Of a stretch of 64,000 bases of DNA, positions 1-9,100 are shown in pieces. The DNA lies in assembly GCA_963738025.1 (NCBI GenBank), contig CAVTWA010000001.1, forward strand, positions 310,001 to 374,000. Reading direction: 5' to 3'. Origin of the DNA: 20CM-2-55-15 sp963738025 (lineage in GTDB: Bacteria > Acidobacteriota > Terriglobia > 20CM-2-55-15). The position numbers and the translations under genes are program-made. The notes below the pieces were generated by a model that was given only the letters and a program-made list of their open reading frames with translations, did not search any database and had not been told where the DNA came from. Each line of letters begins with the position of its first letter. Within the stretch, counting starts at the first letter, position 1.

Positions 1-726
1 CTGGAAAAATGGATCACTATAGAGCCACGGGTAGTTTTCGCTCTCTGCCACGCCGAATTTTGCTTTAAGAGCCGCATCCAGCTCTGCTTTGGTTTCGGTA
101 AAGGCGCGCTCGGACAGTTTTTCCAGTCTGTCGAATAAAGAAAAGACCCACTTCTCATCGAGCTCTTGCAGCTCAAACATCATCGCGTAGTAGTCTTGAT
201 ATCCAAGCTTACGAGCTTCGGTATTTCGGATAGCGATCAACTGAAGCAGCTGTGGTGCGACTTCATGTCCAATCTGCTTCGTCGCTTCCCAGGCTGCACG
301 CCGTCTGCGGATATCCTGCTCATTGCGCAGGATGTCGCGGAGTTCGTTATCCGATGCCTGCCCACCTTCGAATCTGGCGCGGAAAGTATTGAAGAGGGTT
401 TCGATTTGTGTTTCGCGTTGGACGAGGTCGCGCAGAACCTCCGGCTCGATCTGGTTGGGAACGAATGCGTCGTAAATGAGCTTGAATTGCCGGGCAGTCA
501 GTTCATCCAGCTGAAATCCGGCACTTTTCCAGTCACGCAACTGCTGGAACTCGTTCCTGTTGTTGTAGACCTTGAGATAGCGCTCCTTCGCTTCGACCAG
601 CGCCGATTCGACTTGCGGATTATTTCCATCGAGCGAAAGGTCCCAGAACTTGAGGCTGTACTCTTTGTGCAGAGGAGCAATGACCGCCTCGTGCTGTCGA
701 ACGTAGCTGCCGATTTCCGCGCTCAT
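1..726 (-). CDS. M2-family-like zinc metallopeptidase (partial, N-terminal part)
   Basis: The reading frame runs on the minus strand from ATG 726-724 off the left edge of the window, giving about 242 N-terminal residues (MSAEIGSYVRQHEAVIAPLH...). The alpha-helical sequence, with a stretch RRRAAWEATKQIGHEVAPQL followed by 'RNTEARKLGYQDYYAMMFEL', resembles the N-terminal half of angiotensin-converting-enzyme-like M2 peptidases; this is recognition by eye. M2/M3 peptidases cleave peptides with an HExxH zinc site, which would lie beyond the edge and cannot be checked. The start codon overlaps the stop of the upstream reductase gene as ATGA, so translation is probably coupled. No signal peptide is evident at this start. 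An M3 oligopeptidase is the main alternative. Confidence 0.6.
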   Translation of the reverse strand, partial: MSAEIGSYVRQHEAVIAPLHKEYSLKFWDLSLDGNNPQVESALVEAKERYLKVYNNRNEFQQLRDWKSAGFQLDELTARQFKLIYDAFVPNQIEPEVLRDLVQRETQIETLFNTFRARFEGGQASDNELRDILRNEQDIRRRRAAWEATKQIGHEVAPQLLQLIAIRNTEARKLGYQDYYAMMFELQELDEKWVFSLFDRLEKLSERAFTETKAELDAALKAKFGVAESENYPWLYSDPFFQ

Positions 727-1640
727 GAACTCTTTTTCCTTACTTGAACGGCGGCAAGATCCTCAAAGAGATTGATAACGGCGGAGTGGTCGAGCCCTCC
801 CCGGCCGCTGACGCGCAGGGCGGCAAAAAACTGCTGGACCAGTGCGGCCGTTGGAATCGGTACACCTATGGATTGGGCCGCATCCTGGATCAGGCTTAAA
901 TCCTTCGCATGTAAATCGATCTTGAAGCCAGGCGCAAAATCCCCGCTGAGGATCTTCTCCGATTTCTGATCGAGGCATTTGCTTCCGGCAAGACCGCCGG
1001 CCAGAGCGCGAACCATCTTCTGAGGATCGACGCCGGCTTTCGCGCCGAATACCAGTGCCTCGCCAATGGCGGTGAGATTGATAGCGACGATGATCTGGTT
1101 CGCCAGCTTCGTAAAGCCGCCGGCGCCGAGGGGACCCATGTGCGTGATCGTTTTGCCGAGGGCATTGAACATCGGAAGGGCGCGCTCAAAATCCTGCGAT
1201 TCCCCTCCGGCCATGATGGAGAGGGTAGCCTCGATCGCGCCTTTTTCGCCGCCGCTTACCGGCGCGTCGACCATTGAGACACCTTTTGCCGCCAGTTCCT
1301 TTGCGATTTTCTGCGACACGATCGGATTGATGGTGCTCATGTCGATAAATAGCTGACCGCGTTTAGTTCCGTCGCTGATTCCGTTCGCGCCGAGCGCTAC
1401 CAATTCGACATCCGGGGAGTTTGGCAGCATAGTGATGATCACGTCTGACGCGGCCGCAACTTCTTTGGGTGACATTGCCGCGGCAGCGCCTTCCTTGACG
1501 AGTTCTTCGACCTTCGCGCGGCTCCGATTGTGCACGACGAGCGGAAAACCGGCTTTGAGCAGATTTTTCGCCATCGGTTTGCCCATGATGCCGAGCCCGA
1601 TAAAACCGATCCGCTGTTGCATAGGTACCTGGCTTGTCAT
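723..1640 (-). CDS. NAD(P)-dependent 3-hydroxyisobutyrate/tartronate-semialdehyde reductase family
   Basis: 305 residues, the normal length for beta-hydroxyacid dehydrogenases, which reversibly oxidise small 3-hydroxyacids with NAD(P). The N-terminal Rossmann motif GFIGLGIMGKPMAKNLLKAG is at about residues 12-31. The substrate loop DAPVSGGEKGA is near residue 126, and the conserved GAGGFTKLANQ segment near 172 carries the family's catalytic lysine. The all-helical C-terminal domain is complete. Its ATG overlaps the acs stop (ATGA) and its stop overlaps the M2-like peptidase start, so the three genes form a coupled operon. The exact substrate (hydroxyisobutyrate, tartronate semialdehyde, succinic semialdehyde) cannot be told from sequence alone. 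Confidence 0.88.
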   Translation of the reverse strand: MTSQVPMQQRIGFIGLGIMGKPMAKNLLKAGFPLVVHNRSRAKVEELVKEGAAAAMSPKEVAAASDVIITMLPNSPDVELVALGANGISDGTKRGQLFIDMSTINPIVSQKIAKELAAKGVSMVDAPVSGGEKGAIEATLSIMAGGESQDFERALPMFNALGKTITHMGPLGAGGFTKLANQIIVAINLTAIGEALVFGAKAGVDPQKMVRALAGGLAGSKCLDQKSEKILSGDFAPGFKIDLHAKDLSLIQDAAQSIGVPIPTAALVQQFFAALRVSGRGGLDHSAVINLFEDLAAVQVRKKSS

Positions 1641-3583
1641 TCTTCTTCTTTCAATTTAGCCAGGACCGAAAGGTCTTCCAGTGTTGTCGTATCGCCAACG
1701 GTTTCTTTGCCCGCGGCCAGATCGCGCAGCAAGCGTCGCATGATTTTGCCGCTCCGCGTCTTGGGGAGGGAATCGGTAAATCGAATCTCGTCCGGCTTCG
1801 CGAAACTCCCAATGGTCTTGGAAACATGCGTTCGCAAGTCGTCTTTGAGTAAAGGCTGAGGCTCAAACCCCGCAGCCAATGTCACGAATGCGACGATACC
1901 CTGACCTTTCAAAGCATCAGGCCGCCCCACAACCGCGGCCTCCGCTACGGTCGGATGACTGACGAGCGAGCTTTCGACTTCCATCGTTCCGATGCGATGA
2001 CCGGAAACGTTGATGACGTCGTCGATACGGCCCATGATCCAGAAATATCCATCCTCGTCCCGCCGCGCTCCGTCGCCGGTAAAGTAGACGCCCGGGATGT
2101 CACTCCAATACTGCTTCTTGTATCGTTCAGGATCACCGTAAATCGTCCGCAGCATCGCTGGCCAGGGGCGTTTGATTACGAGAAATCCACCTTGATTATT
2201 TCCCACGGAATGGCCCTGGCGGTCGACGACGTCGACGATAATTCCGGGCAGAGGCCGGGTTGCCGAACCCGGCTTGGCAGGAACGGCGCCAGGAACCGGT
2301 GAAATCATCATCGCGCCGGTTTCAGTTTGCCACCATGTATCGACGATCGGGCAGCGGTCGCGGCCGATGTTTTTCCGGTACCACATCCATGCTTCCGGAT
2401 TGATTGGTTCGCCGACGGTGCCAAGTAATCGCAAACTGGACAGGTCGTGTTTGGCCGGCCAGACATCGCCCCACTTCGTGAAAGCACGAATCGCCGTGGG
2501 CGCCGTGTAAAAGATGCTGACGCGATATTTATCGATGATTGACCAGAAGCGATCCGGTTCAGGATAATTTGGCGCACCTTCGTACATGACCGTTGTTGCA
2601 CCGTTCAGCAGGGGACCATAGACGATATAGCTGTGGCCCGTCACCCACCCAATGTCCGCCGTACACCAGTACGTGTCTTCTTCTTTGAGGTCGAACACCC
2701 ATTTTGTTGTGATGTACGTCTGGGTCATATAGCCGCCGGTCGTATGAACGACGCCCTTCGGTTTGCCCGTCGTACCGCTCGTATACAGCATGAAGAGCGG
2801 GTGTTCCGCATCCAACGACTCAGCTGGACAAATCCCGGATACCTGGTCCATAGATGCCGACCACCAAAGGTCGCGTCCCTCGACCATGTTCACTGCTTCG
2901 CCCGTGCGCTTGTATACGATGACACGCTCTATCGATGGCGTATTCGCCAACGCGTCATCGGCATTCTTCTTCAGCGGAACGACTGAACCTCTTCGATACG
3001 CTCCATCGGCGGTGATCAAAATCCTGGATTTCGAATCGTTGATGCGGTCGCGGAGCGCTTCGGCACTGAATCCGCCGAAGACGACGTTATGCGTGATTCC
3101 CAGCCGGGCGCACGCCAGCATTGCGATGGCGAGTTCCGGCACCATACCCATGTAAATGGTGGCGCGGTCACCCTTCTGGATTCCGAGCGATTTCAGGACG
3201 TTTGCAAAGCGGCAAACCTCATAATGCAACATCTGATAGCTGAGCGCGCGGACATCACCCGGCTCGCCCTCCCAAAGGATGGCGAGTTTATTGCGCCGAG
3301 CGGAGTTGAGGTGCCGATCGATGCAGTTGTATGCGATGTTCGTTTTACCATCAACGAACCATTTGGCAAACGGCGCATCCCATTCGAGAACCTTCGTCCA
3401 GGGCTCAAACCAGTGCAGTTCGCTCGCAATGCCTTTCCAGAACCCTTCCGGATCCTCTGCCGCTCTTTTGCAAATTGATTCGTAGAGTTCAGGGCTCTGA
3501 ATGTGAGCGCATCTGGCGAATTCCGGACTAGGCGGGAAGACCCGTCGTTCTTTCAGGAGAGACTCGATGTTGCTCTCGGTCAT
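1637..3583 (-). CDS. acs: acetyl-CoA synthetase (AMP-forming)
   Basis: 648 residues, full length for Acs, the cytosolic enzyme that activates acetate with ATP and CoA through acetyl-AMP. The adenylate P-loop YTSGTTGKPKGVVHTTGGY is at about residue 266, the 'DTWWQTETG' motif near 415 and 'YFTGDGARRDEDGYFWIMGR' near 500. The C-terminal 'PKTRSGKIMRRLLR' near 615 contains the lysine that is acetylated to control the enzyme in other bacteria. It is the first gene of the operon with the reductase and the M2-like peptidase. A long near-perfect inverted repeat lies directly upstream. The frame is intact, unlike pta further along. Confidence 0.95.
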   Translation of the reverse strand: MTESNIESLLKERRVFPPSPEFARCAHIQSPELYESICKRAAEDPEGFWKGIASELHWFEPWTKVLEWDAPFAKWFVDGKTNIAYNCIDRHLNSARRNKLAILWEGEPGDVRALSYQMLHYEVCRFANVLKSLGIQKGDRATIYMGMVPELAIAMLACARLGITHNVVFGGFSAEALRDRINDSKSRILITADGAYRRGSVVPLKKNADDALANTPSIERVIVYKRTGEAVNMVEGRDLWWSASMDQVSGICPAESLDAEHPLFMLYTSGTTGKPKGVVHTTGGYMTQTYITTKWVFDLKEEDTYWCTADIGWVTGHSYIVYGPLLNGATTVMYEGAPNYPEPDRFWSIIDKYRVSIFYTAPTAIRAFTKWGDVWPAKHDLSSLRLLGTVGEPINPEAWMWYRKNIGRDRCPIVDTWWQTETGAMMISPVPGAVPAKPGSATRPLPGIIVDVVDRQGHSVGNNQGGFLVIKRPWPAMLRTIYGDPERYKKQYWSDIPGVYFTGDGARRDEDGYFWIMGRIDDVINVSGHRIGTMEVESSLVSHPTVAEAAVVGRPDALKGQGIVAFVTLAAGFEPQPLLKDDLRTHVSKTIGSFAKPDEIRFTDSLPKTRSGKIMRRLLRDLAAGKETVGDTTTLEDLSVLAKLKEEE

Positions 3584-3591
3584 ATGGTTCC

Positions 3592-3667
3592 TTTAGCCAC
3601 AAAAGGCACAAAAAGCACAAAACTCGTGCGGAGGAGTTTTGTGCTTCTTGTGCCTTTTGTGGCTAAA
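3592..3667. repeat. 34-bp-arm inverted repeat between ferredoxin and acs
   Basis: Left arm 3592-3625 (begins tttagccacaaaaggcac) and right arm 3634-3667 are near-perfect reverse complements around an 8-nt loop. It fills the space between the ferredoxin stop and the acs start, both minus-strand genes, so it could terminate ferredoxin transcription or form a leader hairpin for acs. The same cacaaRaggcacaa text recurs at 35803-35865, 37605-37616 and 13005, so it belongs to a dispersed repeat family rather than being unique to acs. Confidence 0.85.
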
Positions 3668-3669
3668 TC

Positions 3670-3939
3670 CTACTTCTTTGCGATGCCGTAATGTTCGTAA
3701 TTCATTGCGGTGTAGTTCTGCCACTGCTCCGGGACATTATCCTCCGGGAAGATCGCAGTTACAGGGCAAGCCGGCTCGCAAGCACCACAATCGATACATT
3801 CTTCGGGATGAATGTAAAGCATCGTGGCTGCTTCGAACTCGGGCTCATCCTTCTTCGGATGAATGCAGTCCACAGGGCATGCATCGACGCAAGCCGTATC
3901 CTTGGTGCCGACGCACGGTTCACAAATAATGTATGCCAT
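3670..3939 (-). CDS. ferredoxin with two iron-sulfur clusters (FdxA/YfhL-like)
   Basis: 89-residue cytosolic electron carrier. The first cluster set lies in CEPCVGTKDTACVDACPVDC (residues about 6-25), where the spacing and intervening 'GTKDT' fit the FdxA type, usually a 3Fe-4S or 4Fe-4S site. The second is a standard CIDCGACEPACP box near residue 48. The acidic linker and the C-terminal 'NVPEQWQNYTAMNYEHYG' are characteristic of this family. It is monocistronic, with its own promoter upstream (3988-4015) and an inverted repeat after the stop. The partner enzyme is unknown. Confidence 0.92.
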   Translation of the reverse strand: MAYIICEPCVGTKDTACVDACPVDCIHPKKDEPEFEAATMLYIHPEECIDCGACEPACPVTAIFPEDNVPEQWQNYTAMNYEHYGIAKK

Positions 3940-3987
3940 AGAATCTCCTTGGGTGTGTTAGTGCCGGAAACTAAAAATAAAACAGAA

Positions 3988-4015
3988 ATTATACATTGCA
4001 CGTCACTGAAATCAA
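3988..4015 (-). promoter_or_regulatory. sigma70-type promoter of the ferredoxin gene
   Basis: On the minus strand TTGATT (4015-4010), a 16-nt spacer and TATAAT (3993-3988) stand about 50 nt upstream of the ferredoxin ATG. The -10 box is a perfect consensus match and the -35 matches four of six positions. Called by eye only. Confidence 0.65.
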
Positions 4016-4113
4016 CCGACTCCTGTGCAAATCAACAGTATTTCGCCGGCTGGGGCGAGAAAATTCTGCGAGCGTGGGGACCGGCACTCTCCACCATTTT
4101 CCCACAAATGTTT

Positions 4114-5571
4114 TCACGCCTTTGCCGAAAGCATCCGTTTGAGGACCTTTCCTGTCGGAGTTCGCGGTAAATCAGCAACGACGTCGAAATATTTCGGAAC
4201 CTTGTAGTTGGGGAGGTTTTCGCGGCAAAACGCGCGCAATTCCTTCTCGTCGAGAGCGATACCTTCACGTGCAATAACAAACGCTTTGGGTACCTCTCCA
4301 CGCACCTCATCCTTGACTCCGATAACCGCGACCTCCTTCACTTTCGGATGCTGAGCGAGCGCTTCTTCGATTTCTCTTGGATAGATATTCTCGCCGGCCG
4401 AGATGATGAGGTCTTTTTTGCGGCCGGTAATGATCACAAAACCTTCATGGTCGAGCTTACCGAGGTCTCCCGTATGCAACCAACCTTTGCTGATCGTCTT
4501 TGCCGTTTCCTCCGGAAGCCGATGATACCCCGTCATGACATTGCGTCCGCGAACCATGATTTCGCCAATTTCACCCGCAGGGAGAACGTGCTTCTGTTCG
4601 TCCCAGATTGCGACTTCAACGCCCGGAAGTGCTTGTCCAATCGTGCCGGCCTTACGGCTTCCCGGTCGGTTTAAGGTGACGACGGGTGCCGCCTCGGTTT
4701 GACCGTACCCTTCATAAATCGGAACATTGAATCGCTTTTCAAACGCTTCGAGTGTGGAGAGCGGCAGTGGTTCGCCTCCCGAGATCGGGAATCGAACCGA
4801 AGAAAGGTCGAAATCACCCTCACTGGCGGCGAGTACCCGATACATTGATGGAATTGCCAGAAAGACGCTGATCCTGTGTTCCTGGATCAAGTTCAGCACT
4901 TTCAGCGGCTGAAACCTGTCCACTAGAACGATCTTGCTTCCGTTCAATAAAGGTAGAAGAAGAGTGCCGGTAATCGCGTACGTATGGAAAAACGGAAGCA
5001 GACATAAAAACCCGTCCCTGTGGTCGAACTCGCCTGCTTGCTTGCACGACTCTACGTTAGCGATCAAATTATCGTGTGTGAGGATTACACCCTTCGGCCG
5101 GCCGGTCGTTCCCGAGGTGTACAGGTACAGCGCAGGGTCCCGATACTCGGATTTCTCTGCGGCTGGCGCGGACAGGAAGCCTGGATCATCCGCCAGCAGA
5201 ATGGTGCCGCTCTCCCCGAAAAGTGGTTTCAACGCCACGAGTGCCTGGCTGAAGAACTGCGACGACACTAGTGCGGACATTCCGGAATCTTTGATGATAA
5301 AGCCCAGATCAGCTGGCGGCAGGAGATAGTTCAGTGGAACTGCAGTCTTGCCTGCCTTCCAGATGGCGAGTATCGTTGCGACATACTTTTCCGAGTTCAG
5401 GAGAAGAACGCCAACCGTATCGCCCTTTACTTTTTCTTTAAGTAAGGTGGCAATGCAATTGACCTCGTTCTGTAACTCGGCGAATGTCCATCGATTCGTT
5501 TCTTCAACGACCGCGACCGTTGATGAGTTGGATTTTGCTGCAGATTCAAAGACTTCAGGCAAATAGGCCAT
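4114..5571 (-). CDS. acyl-CoA synthetase / AMP-dependent ligase
   Basis: ANL-superfamily ligase of 485 residues from the preferred start, probably activating a fatty or other carboxylic acid as acyl-CoA. Motifs are YTSGTTGRPKGVILTHDNL (about residue 150), 'YEGYGQTEAAPVVTLN' near 285, 'GWLHTGDLGKLDHEGF' near 365 and C-terminal 'LPRTPTGKVLKR' with the catalytic lysine. An in-frame ATG exists at 5628, but ATG 5571 is preceded at good distance by GGAG and gives the family-typical N-terminus MAYLPEVFESAAK. Chain length is not predictable. The next gene upstream is divergent (5683), so this gene is alone, followed by ferredoxin 174 nt away. That gap holds only the ferredoxin promoter. Confidence 0.88.
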   Translation of the reverse strand: MAYLPEVFESAAKSNSSTVAVVEETNRWTFAELQNEVNCIATLLKEKVKGDTVGVLLLNSEKYVATILAIWKAGKTAVPLNYLLPPADLGFIIKDSGMSALVSSQFFSQALVALKPLFGESGTILLADDPGFLSAPAAEKSEYRDPALYLYTSGTTGRPKGVILTHDNLIANVESCKQAGEFDHRDGFLCLLPFFHTYAITGTLLLPLLNGSKIVLVDRFQPLKVLNLIQEHRISVFLAIPSMYRVLAASEGDFDLSSVRFPISGGEPLPLSTLEAFEKRFNVPIYEGYGQTEAAPVVTLNRPGSRKAGTIGQALPGVEVAIWDEQKHVLPAGEIGEIMVRGRNVMTGYHRLPEETAKTISKGWLHTGDLGKLDHEGFVIITGRKKDLIISAGENIYPREIEEALAQHPKVKEVAVIGVKDEVRGEVPKAFVIAREGIALDEKELRAFCRENLPNYKVPKYFDVVADLPRTPTGKVLKRMLSAKA

Positions 5572-5682
5572 GCGAGCGACTCCGTTTCCTAAGAGGATGC
5601 CGAGTATACCACCCCCGCCGGTTAACAATTATTTACAACTTCGAAGCAACGATCTGATGTCTCACAGGTCTTAATACGAGCG

Positions 5683-6192
5683 ATGAAGAAATATGGGTTG
5701 TTGATCATGGTCATCGTTCTCGGCCTGGTAGGTCCGCTTCATGGCACGTCTGTCAGGCGCCTCAGCTTCGACGAACTCATACAATCCGCAAGTTCCATTG
5801 TTGAAGGCTCCATTCTTGATGCCCGGACCTACCGTTCGGCCGACGGCAAACTCATTCTGACGAGTTATACGATCAGTGTTCAGGAAAATTTAAAAGGTTC
5901 TTCAAGTTCAGCTCTGACGGTGACCACCATCGGGGGGCGCATCGGCAATACCCTGCTTTACGTTTCGGGCATGCCTGTATTTCAACCGGGAGAAAGGGCT
6001 GTGCTCTTCCTGGAGAAAGCGGGGGCATACACCACAGTCGTTGGGCTCAACCAGGGCAAGTTCGCGATAACTAATGGCGAAGTAGTCAACAGCGTCAGAG
6101 GTCTGTCATTTCCCGCAGGCGAAACGGCAAGGCCGATAAAAATGGCGTTGGACGAATTCAAACGCCAAATCAAACTTCACATCAATCGATAG
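5683..6192 (+). CDS. exported protein of unknown function
   Basis: 169 residues with an N-terminal signal peptide (MKKYGLLIMVIVLGLVGPLHG) and a mostly beta-strand mature part. A segment around 'GERAVLFLEKAGAYTTVVG' is typical of a small secreted-protein family often found beside matrixin proteases in Acidobacteria; the family assignment is from memory of context, not a database hit. The stop lies four bases before the TTG start of the metalloprotease, so the two are almost certainly co-translated. It could be a chaperone, inhibitor or substrate-binding partner of that protease; nothing in the sequence decides this. Confidence 0.75.
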   Translation: MKKYGLLIMVIVLGLVGPLHGTSVRRLSFDELIQSASSIVEGSILDARTYRSADGKLILTSYTISVQENLKGSSSSALTVTTIGGRIGNTLLYVSGMPVFQPGERAVLFLEKAGAYTTVVGLNQGKFAITNGEVVNSVRGLSFPAGETARPIKMALDEFKRQIKLHINR

Positions 6193-6196
6193 TCCT

Positions 6197-9100
6197 TTGA
6201 AAAAGATCTATTTTATTTTTCTCCTCATTGTGACCTGCCTCATTGGCCGCGCTTCTGCGTACACACTGGTCGTTACGTCGAACGGCTTCATTCCGAGTTG
6301 GCCATCAATGCCTGTCCCGTTTTGGATCAATCAATCAGGATCGCCACAGATTGCAAACGGCAGCGAGTTTGAGGCGGTGAAATCTGCATTTCAGAGCTGG
6401 CAGAACGTCTCGATTGCGAATGTTTCGTTCGCATACAAAGGGACGACGGCTGTGCCGACCGTCGGGCAAGACGGCCTCAATGTCGTCACATTCATTGATG
6501 ATTCCGTACCGTTGGGGTCCGAAACGATCGCGTCGACGTTTTCATTCTTTTCGATTGATGGCACGGGAAATCTTGCCATTCAGGAAGCCGACATTGCACT
6601 CAGCCCAACCGTGAGCTTCTCGACGGGCGGTGACCCCGATAAATACGACATTCAGAGCATACTCACGCATGAAGTCGGACATTTCCTCGGCCTTGATCAT
6701 TCCGCTTTGCTGTCCTCCGTAATGACTCCAAATATTGCAATCGGACAACTGGATGGGCGGACGCTCAGTTATGACGACATGGCGGGTCTTGCATCGCTTT
6801 ACCCTCAGAAGTCAACCTCTTCCGCGCTGGGAAGTATCACTGGAAGCATTACCTTGAGCGGTGCTCCGATGTTCGGTGCACATGTCGTCGCACTCGATAT
6901 AAACGGTACGGTGACCGCCTCCACCATTTCAAATCCGGATGGAACTTACGAAATTGATTCTTTACCGCCCGGGTCATACCGGCTTTACGCCGAACCATTG
7001 GACGGGCCCATTACGGAACAAAATATCGGCGGGACTGCCACCTCCTACTACACGGGTCTGAATACCAACTTTGGCACCACTTATTCAGGTAATGTCGCGG
7101 ACCTTACACGCGCGACGTCGATTCAGGTTGTGGCGGGTAGACTTGCGACGACAGGGAACATTCGCGTCTTGTCTGCGAGTGCAGTCAATTTGACGGCCTC
7201 CTCGACCTATGCCGTGCACATCGGTTTGGGCGACCAGGCGAGCTTGACACTTGGCGGAACCGGTATCGCTCCGGGTGTTACCTTTTTGACTTCAAATCCA
7301 GGAACCAATACGGGCACGCCGGCTTTTGGCGGAGCTATTGGTTCCACTGCGCCCTCAAGCGCTCAGCTTGCGGTCTCCGCAACAATAGCAGCGAGCATTG
7401 GCCCCAAATCTATTGCTGTTGCCGCGAACGGTTCTACAAGCGTGCTCAGTGGCGAAATCGTTGTTGTTAATCCGCAACCTTCTAATATTCTCGTTGCTCC
7501 GACCAGCGGGACTGCTGATGGCGGCACAGCGGTCTCTATTACAGGGCAAAACTTCAGATCGGGTGCACAAGTTTATTTCGGAGGCTTGACCGCCTCCAAT
7601 GTGCAAGTCGTCAGCCCGACCACGATTCAGGCGATGGCTCCTCCGAATAGTGCGGGACCGGCGAACATCGTTGTCATCAATGCGGACGGGACTTGGGGCG
7701 TCGCTGCAAGTGCGTTCACCTATGCGGCTCTGCCGCCACAGATAGCCAGTGTTGCCCCGTTGAGCGGCCCCCCCGCAACGATGGTGAATATTTCCGGGTC
7801 CGAATTCAGTAACCGTCTTGCGGATATGGATGTTCGGTTCAACGGGACCCCGGCGAATGTCGTGAGCACCAGCGGGACTAGTGTGAGCGTTCTGGTCCCC
7901 TGGGCCGCAACCAGCGGACCCGTAACTGTATCTGTCGCCGGCCAAACGGCTGCCGGACCCACTTTCAAGGTGACTCCTCCTGCTGCAAGCACAAACCTGG
8001 CCCAGGCGACGGCAACTTTCATCGACGCCTCAGCAGGCGGGACCGTTCTCAGCTTCAGCAACAATGATGACGGAGCCGCGCTCACAGTCCTGCCGTTCGG
8101 GTTCACTTTATTCGACAAATCGTACGCGCCGGGCTCCACCATTGCCATTTCGACGAATGGCTGGATGAGTCTCGATGCATTCACAGCACCGGACTTTGCC
8201 GGAATTCCTCTCCCTGGTACTTCCATGCCGTCGGCATTGATCGCACCATTCTTCGCGGATCTCAAGCTGCCGGCAAATGCGAGCGTTAATGTCCTTACTA
8301 CTGGAACAGCGCCGAACCGGCAATTCGTCGTGGAATGGTTGAACGCCAGCATTCTTGACGCACAGGGGAACGATCTTTCAGCAGCGGTCACCTTTGAAGC
8401 CGTGCTGTATGAGGCGACGAATGATATTCAGTTCATCTATCAGTCCACTGCCGGCCCCGGATCGGATGGTTCGAGCGCAACGATAGGGATTCAGAATTCG
8501 GCTCGGACGCAAGCCGTTCAAACAGGATTCAACCAGAGCATTGTTTCGGCCGGTACCGTCATTGCCTATCATTTCATCAATGGTTCTTACGGACCTCCGG
8601 GTGTGACGCCCATCGCCATCGACACCCACTATTCCATTTCCAACCTCGGCGGGTTATCTGTGATTTCGGACGGTCAGAGCGCAGCCATTTCCAGTGGATT
8701 TGCCGTCGTGCAACCGAGCGCCGGAAATACAACGCCGTCAGGTCTGGCAATATTTGGGTATAAACCTGGCAACGTTCTGGTCAGCGAAGCCGGTGTGCCG
8801 GCTTCGCCCTTGCTCCAGAACGCCCGGATTTATGCAGAACTCGCAGGCCCGGTGAACACAGGCGTGGCGATTGCGAACCCGAACAGCCAGGCGACATCAG
8901 TCACGTTCCACTTCACAAACAGCAGCGGTGTCGATTCCGGCAGCGGCACGATCACTATTCCGGCAAATGGTCACATTGCGAAGTTCCTCGACGATTCGGC
9001 GTTTGGTGCTGTTACGAATTTTCAAGGCGCTCTCACCATTAATTCCAGCCTGCCCATTGCCGTCGTTGCGTTGCGCGGCTTTACGAATGAACGTAACGAA